36,170 nucleotides of DNA from an uncultured Anaerolineales bacterium. GTDB lineage: Bacteria; Chloroflexota; Anaerolineae; Anaerolineales; UBA4823. Both the position numbers and the translations under genes were made by a program. The notes below the pieces were generated by a model. That model saw only the letters and a list, made by a program, of their open reading frames with translations. It was not told the DNA's origin and did not search any database. The stretch covers positions 1 to 36,170 of the forward strand of contig CALFWB010000017.1 of NCBI GenBank assembly GCA_937928795.1, in the 5' to 3' direction. This document shows, one piece after another, positions 17,782-24,971 of this stretch; positions within the stretch are counted from its first letter, which is position 1; each line of letters opens with the position of its first letter.

Positions 17782-20032
17782 GTAAATTAGCATAATAGAG
17801 GCGGTTGCCAAAAGCTAGAAAAACCAAACGCTGCTCCGAAGAAACGGCTAGGGCTGTAGCAGGAACTCCCTGGGGCAAAGGACTAAAGGAGGGTGTGGGG
17901 ATACTGCGAAACTGAGTGTGAAAAGACAACAACCTTAAGCTAAATTGGTAAACAGCCGGTTGGCTGGATTCGAGCAAATAGAGGGCAGGATCGGGCGGTT
18001 GAGAGACATAAATACGAGTAAAGGGCGTCTCACTTTGTAAAGGCTGGTTTTCGCGCCCCGGCCGCGAATCTTTGTATGGTTGAGGGTCAACGCAACGGGT
18101 TGGCGTCGAGGCATTATAGGTGCATTGCGCTAGGTGACCATCCTTATACAGAAGATACAAATCTTCGCCATAGAGGGCAAAATCAATCACATCCTGCATC
18201 GGAGGAACATTCTCAGAAAAAAACAATTCGGGCTTCTCACTGTACTTGTTCTTCCAGTATATCCAAACTGCATTCTTTTCGGGATCAAGCACATAACTGT
18301 TGCCCCGATCGATCAAGAATCCACTTAAGGTTCCCATACCCCGCTCATCAGGGGTCAGCGAATCGATCAGCGGCGGGACGCCATAATCGCAGGTCACCAC
18401 GTTTCCCATCGCATCCAATCCGACAATGACAGCCTGCAGTTGGGTCGCTTTGCGCGTTATGCCAAAGCCGACCAACTTGCCAACAGAAGCTCCTTGAATG
18501 CCGGGTCCACAAGAGGCAGTCGGGTTAAGGACGTAGCCACGCGCTGCGGCCGCCGCCCGCCAGACCACACCGGCATGAGCATCCAATAAGAAAAGTTCGT
18601 TTTCGGTTACGGCGATCTTCATGATCTGAGCGTCTTTAGGCAAATCGTCCATTGCCACCGCAAAATCCAATCGCTTGACCACTTCAAGTTGATCGATGGC
18701 AGCGTTGGCTTGAGCACGCAATGCCTGAGCCTCGGAGGAATTCGAGTAAAGCAGTGCCTGATCAAGGTATGCCAACGTTGCTTGCCAAGCCGAACGTTGC
18801 GCTAGAGGGTCTTGAAGGGCTTGGGCTTGCTGGGCAGCCTGTTCGGCAAGTGCCAAATATCGCTCAAATTCTCCCACCTGCCCTTGACGGAAATAAACGA
18901 CGCTGGCAAGGGTAACCACCACCAGGGGGGTAAGAATCGCAATCAACGCCATAACCGAGGTCGGGATTTGAAAAAGACTCAAATCGGGTACAAGGTTGCC
19001 GAGCCTTTGAACCGAGCGCTTCCCAACCTCTACAAGACTGTTCCTTATACCATCGAGAAGTGAGGTACTACGTTTTCCGGGGCGCAATTGAGACGTCTCG
19101 TCAATTGCCTCAGAAGCTGTTTCTTGGGTCAACTTTGGCGGGAGTGAAACAGGTGCTTCCTCGCTAGATGGTAAAACGCTTGATGTCTCTAGGGTAACCT
19201 CCGCTTGTGACCTCATGGGAAACGGGTGGGTAGTAGAAGACGAGCCGAACTCTAGTTCGGAGAGAGGCAAAGACATTTTTCCTGCCGCTTTTGGTGCAGG
19301 CGGGGAAGATTCGGTCCCTCTAACCTTTGAAAGAGTCGCTGCAGTAGGAAGGTGAAAGAGCTTTCCAGAACCCGTTTTGAATTGGATCGCCCACGCATCG
19401 ATTCCCGTTTCATCTGCCAACTTACGGCGCATGGTTTCGAGCTCTTGACCGCAAAGTGAGGCAAGGAAAGCCGGCCCCCATGTAGCAGGCGGTTCTACGC
19501 AAATCAGCAGGATATCCTCATTTTGGACTTGCCCCTGCACAAAACGCACCTTGGCGACTTTGCTTACCCCCAACCCCAGGCCAGACAATTCGGGATCGTA
19601 GAGATACTCTACCCCTTCAGACTTAATCCAATAGACATGAGAAGGGCCGCTCTGGGCAATCGTCAACCTTCCTGATTGTTGAACAATTTGGGTTAGGGAA
19701 GCAAAAACCCGACCCTCGGCGTCGTTCAGACGAGCATTGCGATCGAAGAGAAATTGATTCAGACTCTCTGCTACAGTACGCAGGGCACCTGTTGTCGTAC
19801 CGGGCGTCTTATAGAAGACCTCACTTAGCCGCTGTAGCAGCAAAGAGCGCTTCTCAGCCGGTAAGGTTGCGCCTCCCTGTAGGCTGAAATGTAAAAGGAG
19901 ACGCTCCTTGCGGCGCTGGCGGGCAACTTTGCGTGCTGTTTGAACGGCAAGAAAATCCGAATGACCGCCGGCGCTTCCTTCTTGAGATTCAGCGGATAGG
20001 GGTAAAATGTGAATATTGAACACAGGCAACAT
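17777..20032 (-). CDS. Membrane protein with degenerate PP2C-like N-terminus and probable beta-propeller C-terminus
   Basis: A 751-residue protein. The N-terminal ~220 residues follow a PP2C layout (RKERLLLHFSL; GRLTIAQSGPSHVYWIKSEG where the active enzyme has a GDSR strand; VQNEDILLICVEPP where active enzymes have a CSDG strand), but the metal-binding Asp residues are missing. It is probably a pseudophosphatase. A polar linker follows, then one TM (about 357-380, MALIAILTPLVVVTLASVVYF) and a short helical region (Ala/Gln-rich, about 385-440). The outer part (about 445-751) shows repeated strands such as ITENELFLLDAHAGVVWR-like and EDLYLLYKDGHL, suggesting a beta-propeller. It faces the VWA/FHA-PP2C operon tail to tail, which suggests a shared pathway. 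No named family recognised. The ATG at 20032 has AAGG touching it, so the GTG at 20023 is an alternative start. Confidence 0.75.
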   Translation of the reverse strand: MLPVFNIHILPLSAESQEGSAGGHSDFLAVQTARKVARQRRKERLLLHFSLQGGATLPAEKRSLLLQRLSEVFYKTPGTTTGALRTVAESLNQFLFDRNARLNDAEGRVFASLTQIVQQSGRLTIAQSGPSHVYWIKSEGVEYLYDPELSGLGLGVSKVAKVRFVQGQVQNEDILLICVEPPATWGPAFLASLCGQELETMRRKLADETGIDAWAIQFKTGSGKLFHLPTAATLSKVRGTESSPPAPKAAGKMSLPLSELEFGSSSTTHPFPMRSQAEVTLETSSVLPSSEEAPVSLPPKLTQETASEAIDETSQLRPGKRSTSLLDGIRNSLVEVGKRSVQRLGNLVPDLSLFQIPTSVMALIAILTPLVVVTLASVVYFRQGQVGEFERYLALAEQAAQQAQALQDPLAQRSAWQATLAYLDQALLYSNSSEAQALRAQANAAIDQLEVVKRLDFAVAMDDLPKDAQIMKIAVTENELFLLDAHAGVVWRAAAAARGYVLNPTASCGPGIQGASVGKLVGFGITRKATQLQAVIVGLDAMGNVVTCDYGVPPLIDSLTPDERGMGTLSGFLIDRGNSYVLDPEKNAVWIYWKNKYSEKPELFFSENVPPMQDVIDFALYGEDLYLLYKDGHLAQCTYNASTPTRCVDPQPYKDSRPGRENQPLQSETPFTRIYVSQPPDPALYLLESSQPAVYQFSLRLLSFHTQFRSIPTPSFSPLPQGVPATALAVSSEQRLVFLAFGNRLYYANLP

Positions 20033-20070
20033 CCTTGCCGAGTCGGATCAACAACAATTTCACTCTTCTC

Positions 20071-20076
20071 ATTATA
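20071..20076 (-). promoter_or_regulatory. -10 box TATAAT upstream of the pseudophosphatase/propeller gene
   Basis: A perfect TATAAT on the minus strand lies about 38 bases before the ATG at 20032. No clear -35 box is present at 16-18 bases. The divergent gap 20033-20171 holds nothing else I can name. Confidence 0.45.
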
Positions 20077-20171
20077 CTGGTAAAATCACAAGCGTTCATT
20101 CATTCATTTTTAGCAAATCCCCTTTTTAGGAGAAGCAGGCTACAGAAAGGAGCTTCTATCTGATCAAACTC

Positions 20172-21221
20172 ATGTGGCAATTCCAAGTTGTTCAAACACT
20201 TTGGCAATTCGAATCCCTCGCCGAAGAGTGGAATCACTTGCTCGAGGAGAGTGCAAGTCACGTGCCGTTTTTGCGCCATGAATACCTTTCTAGCTGGTGG
20301 CAAACCTTGGGCGGTGGTGAGTGGCAGGATGGAGACTTGTTTATCGTAGTCGCTCGCGATGAAGCTGATGGGCTGCGGGGTATTGCACCACTGTTTTTTA
20401 CCCACAATCGGGAAGGCGAAGCTGCTCTTCTCTTGTTAGGCAGCATTGAAATTTCAGATTACTTAGATTTCATCGTCCGCCAAGCCGATCTATCCCGTTT
20501 TTGTGAAGGGCTGCTCGCTTTTTTGAAAGGAGTCAACACACCGCCATGGCAAGTGCTTGATCTCTATAATCTTGTCGATAGTTCGCCCACCTTGCCAGCC
20601 TTAGAAGCTGCAGTTAACCAAATCGGTTGGCACTACCATGAAGAATGCTTGCAACACTCACCTTATATCCCTTTGCCAGGAGACTGGGAAACTTATCTAG
20701 CAGGCATTAATAAAAAGCAACGCCATGAAATTCGGCGCAAATTGCGCCGCTTAGAAGAGTCGGGGGTGCCTTTTCGATGGTACATTGTACAAGATGAAAG
20801 AGACCTCGATCGGGAAATTGACGACTTTTTAGCATTAATGGCATTGGATACAGAAAAAAAAGCTTTCCTAACAGAGGTGATGAAATCACAGATGCGGTCG
20901 GCCATTCGGGCAGCTTTCTGCTCATGCTGGATTCAATTGGCATTTTTAGAAATCGAAGGAGAAAAGGCAGCCGGCTACCTTAACTTTGATTACGGCAACC
21001 GAATTTGGGTTTACAACTCCGGGATCAATAATCGCTTCAGCGCTTATTCACCTGGCTGGGTGCTGCTGAGCTACTTGATCAAATGGGCAAATGAAAACGG
21101 GCGGGTTGCGTTTGATTTCATGCGCGGCAATGAGGACTATAAATACCGCTTTGGCGCAATCGATCGCTTTGTGATGCGCGTTCGCATTGAACGCCCAAAG
21201 CCACAAGCTTTAGAAAATTGA
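20172..21221 (+). CDS. GNAT-fold acyltransferase of the FemAB/CelD type
   Basis: A 349-residue protein with the arrangement of the Acetyltransf_6 (CelD/BcsL-like) family: an N-terminal domain with VPFLRHEYLSSWWQTLGGG and LRGIAPLFF, and a second GNAT-like domain with INKKQRHEIRRKLRRLEESG, AAGYLNFDYGNRIWVYNSG, and near the C-terminus FDFMRGNEDYKYRFGA. These enzymes transfer an acyl or aminoacyl group, often in polysaccharide or peptidoglycan-related pathways. The substrate is not visible here. A GAAAGGAG ribosome site lies 19 bases before the ATG, too far for it, so an earlier non-ATG start (CTG at 20160) is possible. The 3' end overlaps the convergent radical SAM gene by 12 bases. Confidence 0.82.
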   Translation: MWQFQVVQTLWQFESLAEEWNHLLEESASHVPFLRHEYLSSWWQTLGGGEWQDGDLFIVVARDEADGLRGIAPLFFTHNREGEAALLLLGSIEISDYLDFIVRQADLSRFCEGLLAFLKGVNTPPWQVLDLYNLVDSSPTLPALEAAVNQIGWHYHEECLQHSPYIPLPGDWETYLAGINKKQRHEIRRKLRRLEESGVPFRWYIVQDERDLDREIDDFLALMALDTEKKAFLTEVMKSQMRSAIRAAFCSCWIQLAFLEIEGEKAAGYLNFDYGNRIWVYNSGINNRFSAYSPGWVLLSYLIKWANENGRVAFDFMRGNEDYKYRFGAIDRFVMRVRIERPKPQALEN

Positions 21222-22322
21222 GCGCGGCATCCCCCAGCCGCCGATGCGCACCTCTTGCGGACGATCGCTCCACACACCGGGAATCAGGCTGCCGCATTGG
21301 GGACATTTCCCTTCTGCGGTAATCCGATATTGGAAGAGGGTGTACCCTTGACGGCCAACCAGCAGGGTTTTGCACTGCGGGCAAAAAGTGCTTTCAAAGT
21401 CACCCACTCGCCCAGGCAGGTTACCGGCATAAACGAAACGCAAGCCGGCTTCTTGCCCGATTTCGGCCGCTCGCAGAAGGGTGCGAGTTGACGTCGGCGG
21501 CGGATCGATCATCTTATAGTCGGGGTGAAAAGCGGTAACATGCCAAGGAATATCTGCTGAAACCGAGACAATGTAACGGGCAGCGTCCATTAACTCTTCA
21601 GTGCTATCGTTAAAGCCCGGAATCACGAGGGTGACCACCTCAACCCAAAAACCCATTTCATATGCCAGACGGATGCTGTCAAGGACATGTTGCAAAACAC
21701 CACCAAGACGGCGGTAGTGACGGTCTTGCATGGTCTTTAGGTCAATCTTATATCCACTGACATACGGGCGCAGGTAATTCAGCACCTCAGGTGTCGCATT
21801 GCCGTTGGAAATATAAACACACTTCAGCCCTGCCTGCACAGCTTGTCGAAAGATGGCTATCGCCCATTCCGAAGTGATCAACGGCTCATTGTATGAAGAA
21901 GCAATCACTTCAGCGCCACTCTCTAAGGCTATTCGAACGATTTGTTCGGGCGAGGCTTTGCGGACATAAGAGGCTGCCAAATTGGATGCCGGGTCGCGCA
22001 GAAACTGAGAGGTGAGGTGGTTTTGGCAAAAAGAACAATGAAAATCACACCCTAACATACCGAATGTCAGGGCATCACTACCAGCTAAGAAGTGGAAAAA
22101 GGGCTTCTTTTCAATCGGATCAACATTTAGACCGGAAACGTATCCAAATGGTACGCGCAAGGTGCCATCTTGATTAAAGCGCACTTTGCAGATGCCACGC
22201 TTGCCCACTCGAATTAGACAGCGATGACCACAGGCAAAACAACGCACCGAGCCATCAGGGAACTTTTCATAAAGCTCCCCTTCGAGGGTTAACGAGTCTA
22301 AAACTTCTGCGACTGTGCTCAT
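21210..22322 (-). CDS. amrS: Radical SAM enzyme, AmmeMemoRadiSam system type
   Basis: A 370-residue radical SAM protein. An N-terminal cysteine pair region (RCFACGHRCLIRVGKRGIC, Cys28-Cys45) precedes the SAM-cluster motif GCDFHCSFCQN (Cys92, Cys96, Cys99; CxxxCxxC). SSYNEPLITSEW, YISNGNATPEVL and YKIDLKTMQDRHYRRLGG are typical of the AmrS family. The C-terminus adds a zinc-ribbon-like CPQCK...CPQCG pair. Families with this enzyme often sit beside AmrA/AmrB partners of the Memo and AMMECR1 type; neither is in the window, so this copy is alone here. The reaction is unknown. Family call is confident, the gene symbol less so. Confidence 0.88.
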   Translation of the reverse strand: MSTVAEVLDSLTLEGELYEKFPDGSVRCFACGHRCLIRVGKRGICKVRFNQDGTLRVPFGYVSGLNVDPIEKKPFFHFLAGSDALTFGMLGCDFHCSFCQNHLTSQFLRDPASNLAASYVRKASPEQIVRIALESGAEVIASSYNEPLITSEWAIAIFRQAVQAGLKCVYISNGNATPEVLNYLRPYVSGYKIDLKTMQDRHYRRLGGVLQHVLDSIRLAYEMGFWVEVVTLVIPGFNDSTEELMDAARYIVSVSADIPWHVTAFHPDYKMIDPPPTSTRTLLRAAEIGQEAGLRFVYAGNLPGRVGDFESTFCPQCKTLLVGRQGYTLFQYRITAEGKCPQCGSLIPGVWSDRPQEVRIGGWGMPRSIF

Positions 22323-22478
22323 CCTACAGAGATTTTAACTGATTTTTGGACTAAGTTAGGGGTGATTCCACGGTTTTTCAACAAATCTTAATAACTATTT
22401 AGCCTTGTTGCTTTGGACGTCGATTCGTTGGATAAAAATCCCGCCTCAGTACACTCAGGGCAATGCCTCGAACCCTTC

Positions 22479-22600
22479 TCCCAACGGGCAATGGGAGAAA
22501 CTCCCCTCTCCCGCTGGGAGAGCGTTTAGGGGCAAGGGCTGCTCCCCTCTCCCTCTGGGAGAGGAGCCGGGGGTGAGGGAACCGTTCAAGCACACCAAAG
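22479..22600. repeat. Left copy of a GC-rich palindromic repeat flanking vapBC
   Basis: This stretch holds several CTCTCCC...GGGAGAG hairpin units (for example 22506-22522 and 22546-22562), then a GCCGGGGGTGAGGGA tail. A related block lies at 23455-23545. Such elements act as REP-type repeats in many genomes. The remaining non-coding DNA from 22323 to 22478 shows no feature I can name. Confidence 0.65.
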
Positions 22601-22636
22601 CTGCAAGAAAGGGATCAAGAGATGATTGAAAAGCCC
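22601..22636 (+). repeat. 36-bp direct repeat, left copy
   Basis: Begins CTGCAAGAAAGGGATCA and ends ATTGAAAAGCCC. It matches 23560-23595 at 34 of 36 positions. The two copies follow the same GC-rich palindromic block and enclose vapBC. Confidence 0.85.
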
Positions 22637-22655
22637 TAAAATATGGGTAGGGGAA

Positions 22656-22684
22656 TTGACAAAATCCTTATTGTGTAATACTCT
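22656..22684 (+). promoter_or_regulatory. Promoter of vapBC
   Basis: A perfect -35 TTGACA (22656-22661) is 17 bases from a weaker -10 TACTCT (22679-22684). The -10 lies inside the palindrome at 22670-22693, as expected for an autoregulated toxin-antitoxin operon. Confidence 0.6.
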
Positions 22685-22693
22685 ATACACAAT
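22670..22693. promoter_or_regulatory. Palindromic operator of vapBC
   Basis: ATTGTGTA (22670-22677) and TACACAAT (22686-22693) form perfect 8-bp inverted arms with an 8-base spacer. The site covers the -10 and ends just before the ribosome site of the antitoxin. Ribbon-helix-helix antitoxins usually bind such palindromes and repress their own operon. Binding is inferred. Confidence 0.65.
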
Positions 22694-22703
22694 GAGGTGT
22701 GAT

Positions 22704-22991
22704 ATGAGAGAACTAGTTCGAGTGCAAATCTTGTTGGACAAAAACGACCATTCGGAGCTCCATGAGGTCGCTAAAGGTCAAGGAAAGAGCCTATCTGAGA
22801 TCCTGCGGGAACTGGTGCACCGCTATCTGGAGGAACAGCGACAAGCGGAGAGTGAGCAGTTTCGTCACATTCTAGCAAGATTACGAGAGATCCGCGAACG
22901 CAATGCCACCGAGTATGGGGTATACGAGGGTGAAATCTTGCAGGATGTACGGGAAGAATACGAGCGGGAGCAGGAGGAAAGATGGCAGTAG
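22704..22991 (+). CDS. vapB: Ribbon-helix-helix antitoxin (VapB-like)
   Basis: A 95-residue protein. The N-terminal ~45 residues have the RHH pattern: strand RVQILL, then helix SELHEVAKGQG and helix SLSEILRELVHRYLEEQ. The acidic C-terminal half (EEYEREQEERWQ at the end) would wrap the toxin. The start is the ATG at 22704, which has GAGGTG five bases upstream; the reading frame is open further back (ATG at 22692 and 22626), but those starts lie inside or before the operator and have no ribosome site. Its end overlaps the toxin gene by 10 bases. It should neutralise the PIN toxin and bind the palindrome upstream. Confidence 0.85.
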   Translation: MRELVRVQILLDKNDHSELHEVAKGQGKSLSEILRELVHRYLEEQRQAESEQFRHILARLREIRERNATEYGVYEGEILQDVREEYEREQEERWQ

Positions 22992-23413
22992 TAGTGGACG
23001 CCAGCGTTGTGGTCAATGTCCTGCTAGCCCAGCAGTATTCTATTCAAGCAGAGCAATGTTTGGACGGTTGGAAATCCAGAGGAGAACCATTGTACGCCCC
23101 TATGCACTGGTATGCTGAGGTAGTATCGGCTCTACGCTTTGCGGTGTTTAAGCGTAAATTGCATCCCAAAGATGCCGAAGCGCTGGTAGATTTACTTCCG
23201 CGCATCGGGGTACAAGTCGTGGATCCAAGCCCCGCCCTGCTGAAATCCGCTTTGCGCTGGGCGGAACGCCTAAGTCAAAGCAAAGCCTACGACGCCCAAT
23301 ATGTTGCCCTAGCGGAGCAGCTCGTGGCGGAATTGTGGAGCGCCGACCAGCGACTAGTGAATGCCCTGCAAGCGCAAGGTGCAAGTTGGGCGCACTGGCT
23401 TGGAGAGGTGTGA
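22982..23413 (+). CDS. vapC: PIN-domain ribonuclease toxin (VapC-like)
   Basis: A 143-residue PIN-domain protein. The four acidic metal-binding residues are in place: Asp6 (VVVDASV), Glu46 (MHWYAEVVSAL), Asp104 (SKAYDAQYVALAE) and Asp122 (LWSADQRL). PIN toxins of type II systems cleave tRNA or rRNA when free of antitoxin. The ATG overlaps the end of the antitoxin gene and follows an AGGAGG site, a usual arrangement for vapBC. The full catalytic set suggests an active toxin. The pair is enclosed by repeats, so it may have moved as a unit. Confidence 0.92.
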   Translation: MAVVVDASVVVNVLLAQQYSIQAEQCLDGWKSRGEPLYAPMHWYAEVVSALRFAVFKRKLHPKDAEALVDLLPRIGVQVVDPSPALLKSALRWAERLSQSKAYDAQYVALAEQLVAELWSADQRLVNALQAQGASWAHWLGEV

Positions 23414-23417
23414 GATG

Positions 23418-23428
23418 GGGCTTTTCAA
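23418..23428 (-). repeat. Inverted 11-bp copy of the direct-repeat end
   Basis: GGGCTTTTCAA is the exact reverse complement of TTGAAAAGCCC at 22626-22636 and 23585-23595. It starts 4 bases after the vapC stop, so vapBC is bracketed by an inverted pair. Confidence 0.7.
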
Positions 23429-23454
23429 AAATTGAATGTCATGCGCCTTAAGGG

Positions 23455-23545
23455 CACTCCCCTCTCCCGCCACTGGGAGTTGGGCCGGCGGTGAGGGCAC
23501 TCCCCTCTCCCGTTGGGAGAGGGGTCGGGGGTGAGGGGCACCTTT
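23455..23545. repeat. Right copy of the GC-rich palindromic repeat
   Basis: Contains CCCCTCTCCC (23502-23511) and GGGAGAGGGG (23515-23524), a perfect 10-bp stem with a 3-base loop, followed by a TCGGGGGTGAGGGG tail. It resembles the block at 22479-22600. Confidence 0.65.
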
Positions 23546-23559
23546 CAAGCAGGCTGCAT

Positions 23560-23595
23560 CTGCAAGAAAGGGATCAGGAGAAGATTGAAAAGCCC
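23560..23595 (+). repeat. 36-bp direct repeat, right copy
   Basis: Matches 22601-22636 at 34 of 36 positions, with substitutions at the 18th and 23rd bases. It follows the palindromic block in the same order as the left copy. Confidence 0.85.
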
Positions 23596-23618
23596 ACGAA
23601 GCGTGGTAACGGCTATCC

Positions 23619-23647
23619 TTTACGAAATCGGAGTATTGTTGTAGACT
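23619..23647 (+). promoter_or_regulatory. Possible promoter of the sulfur-carrier/ttuA operon
   Basis: TTTACG (23619-23624) and TAGACT (23642-23647) are 17 bases apart, each with four of six consensus bases. An AGGAGG ribosome site follows before the ATG at 23675. Confidence 0.4.
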
Positions 23648-23674
23648 TATACCCAAAAGCAAGCAGGAGGCGGA

Positions 23675-23884
23675 ATGGAGACGGTTAAGATCGTCTTGCG
23701 CGATCAAGAATACGAAGTTAAGAGTGGAATGACCTTGCGCGATGCTTTAGCCAAGCTGGGCATCAACCGTGAAAGTGTCTTAGCCACACGGCAAGGTGAA
23801 TTGATCACCGATGATGAAATCTTACTTCCGGGGGAGACAATCCGTTTGGTGGCAGTGATTTCAGGTGGATCAGCGAAAGCATAA
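23675..23884 (+). CDS. MoaD/ThiS-family sulfur carrier (TtuB-like) with a four-residue tail after GG
   Basis: A 69-residue beta-grasp protein. TVKIVLRDQEYEV is the first hairpin, LRDALAKLGI the helix, LLPGETIRLVAVISGG the last strand. Sulfur carriers are activated by adenylation and thiocarboxylation of a C-terminal Gly-Gly. Here Gly64-Gly65 is followed by Ser-Ala-Lys-Ala, so the tail should be removed before use. A good AGGAGG ribosome site precedes the ATG. The ttuA gene starts 6 bases after its stop, so it is most likely the sulfur donor for tRNA thiolation, the role of TtuB in Thermus. ThiS or MoaD roles cannot be excluded. Confidence 0.85.
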   Translation: METVKIVLRDQEYEVKSGMTLRDALAKLGINRESVLATRQGELITDDEILLPGETIRLVAVISGGSAKA

Positions 23885-23890
23885 CCGATC

Positions 23891-24835
23891 ATGAAATGTC
23901 GAAAATGTAACCAAAAAGCCGTGATCAACATGCGTCAGCACAAACTGGCGTTATGCGCGATGCACTTCCCTCAGTGGATGGTCGAGCAAACCCAGCGGTT
24001 TATCGAAAAATACCGCATGTTCACTCCCGACGATCGCGTGTTGGTGGCGGTTTCCGGAGGAAAGGATTCGCTCTCTTTGTGGGATATCCTATGGCAGCTT
24101 GGCTATAACGTCGACGGGGTATACATCGCACTGGGTATTGATGGCGGCTTCGGTTACTCGCAAAAATCCCAAGCGCTATGTGAAAAATTTGCCGATCAAC
24201 GGGGCTTGAAGCTGATGGTGATCGATGCTCCTCAGCAGATCGGGGTAACCATTCCTGAGTTAGCAAAAGTGACCCAGCGGGGAAAAAACAAACCCTGTTC
24301 AGTGTGTGGCTTGACCAAGCGACACCTTCTTGACCGGGTGGCATTGGAAAGAAAATACGATGTTCTTGCTACCGGTCATAATCTGGACGACGAAGCAGCC
24401 GTTCTGTTCGGCAACACCTTGAATTGGCACATCGGCTATCTACACCGCCAAAGCCCTGTCCTACCCGCCCGTCATGCCGGCTTGGTGCGTAAAGTGAAAC
24501 CGCTCTGTCGCTTCTACGAGCGCGAAATGGCTGCCTATGCCCTCGTGCGAGGCATCGAATACATTTACGAAGAATGCCCCCATGCCGAAGGGTCAACCAC
24601 GATCTACTACAAGAGTTTGCTCAATCAACTGGAAGCCGATCGCCCTGGGGCTAAATTGAGCTTTTATCTCTCTTTTCTGCAGGCAAAACAAAGAGGGCTA
24701 TTCGCTCAGCCACAGGAGGGAGAAGAGGGGGTCGGCGCAGGAGGTGAAAGGCTGTATACCTGCCCAAGCTGTGGAGGTCCAACCACCGTAGAGGGATTAT
24801 GTGCGTTCTGCCGTATGGTGGAGAAAGTAAAATAA
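23891..24835 (+). CDS. ttuA: tRNA 2-thiouridine/5-methyl-2-thiouridine synthetase, TtuA family
   Basis: A 314-residue PP-loop ATPase. The N-terminal zinc site is Cys3, Cys6, Cys22, His25 and the C-terminal zinc site is Cys291, Cys294, Cys304, Cys307, spaced as in TtuA. The PP-loop is SGGKDS (55-60). Cys136 and Cys139 (KPCSVCGL) with Cys229 (YEECPHA) match the three ligands of the [4Fe-4S] cluster. TtuA makes 2-thio-ribothymidine at position 54 of tRNA, which stabilises tRNA in thermophiles; related Ncs6/Ctu1 proteins thiolate U34. The sulfur carrier lies directly upstream. No strong ribosome site is seen, so translation is probably coupled. This gene is the best hint that the organism is thermophilic. 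Confidence 0.92.
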   Translation: MKCRKCNQKAVINMRQHKLALCAMHFPQWMVEQTQRFIEKYRMFTPDDRVLVAVSGGKDSLSLWDILWQLGYNVDGVYIALGIDGGFGYSQKSQALCEKFADQRGLKLMVIDAPQQIGVTIPELAKVTQRGKNKPCSVCGLTKRHLLDRVALERKYDVLATGHNLDDEAAVLFGNTLNWHIGYLHRQSPVLPARHAGLVRKVKPLCRFYEREMAAYALVRGIEYIYEECPHAEGSTTIYYKSLLNQLEADRPGAKLSFYLSFLQAKQRGLFAQPQEGEEGVGAGGERLYTCPSCGGPTTVEGLCAFCRMVEKVK

Positions 24836-24897
24836 CTTGCAGCCTAGAGTATCCCTCCTTCTGCCATATTGAAACGCCTCAAGCTTGGGTAGATGTC

Positions 24898-24942
24898 AAA
24901 AAACTCTGGAGTGCAAAAGCATAGCCTTCGCCCTCCAGAGTT
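24898..24942 (-). terminator. Rho-independent terminator of glnA
   Basis: On the minus strand, AACTCTGGAG (24942-24933) pairs perfectly with CTCCAGAGTT (24911-24902) and is followed by an unbroken T run (24903-24898). It lies about 30 bases after the glnA stop, in the gap with convergent ttuA. Confidence 0.85.
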
Positions 24943-24971
24943 ATCGTGCTAAGGCGCGCCTAAACCTAAGC

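Noticed and set aside
20203..20225. tRNA T-arm-like sequence TTCGAATCC
   Set aside because: It falls within a well-supported coding region and no cloverleaf can be built around it.
22404..22629. Short reading frames in the repeat block before vapB
   Set aside because: They read through palindromic repeats on both strands, have no ribosome site and resemble no protein.
22479..23595. CRISPR array
   Set aside because: Repeat units are palindromic and unevenly spaced, with a gene pair between the copies, not short unique spacers.
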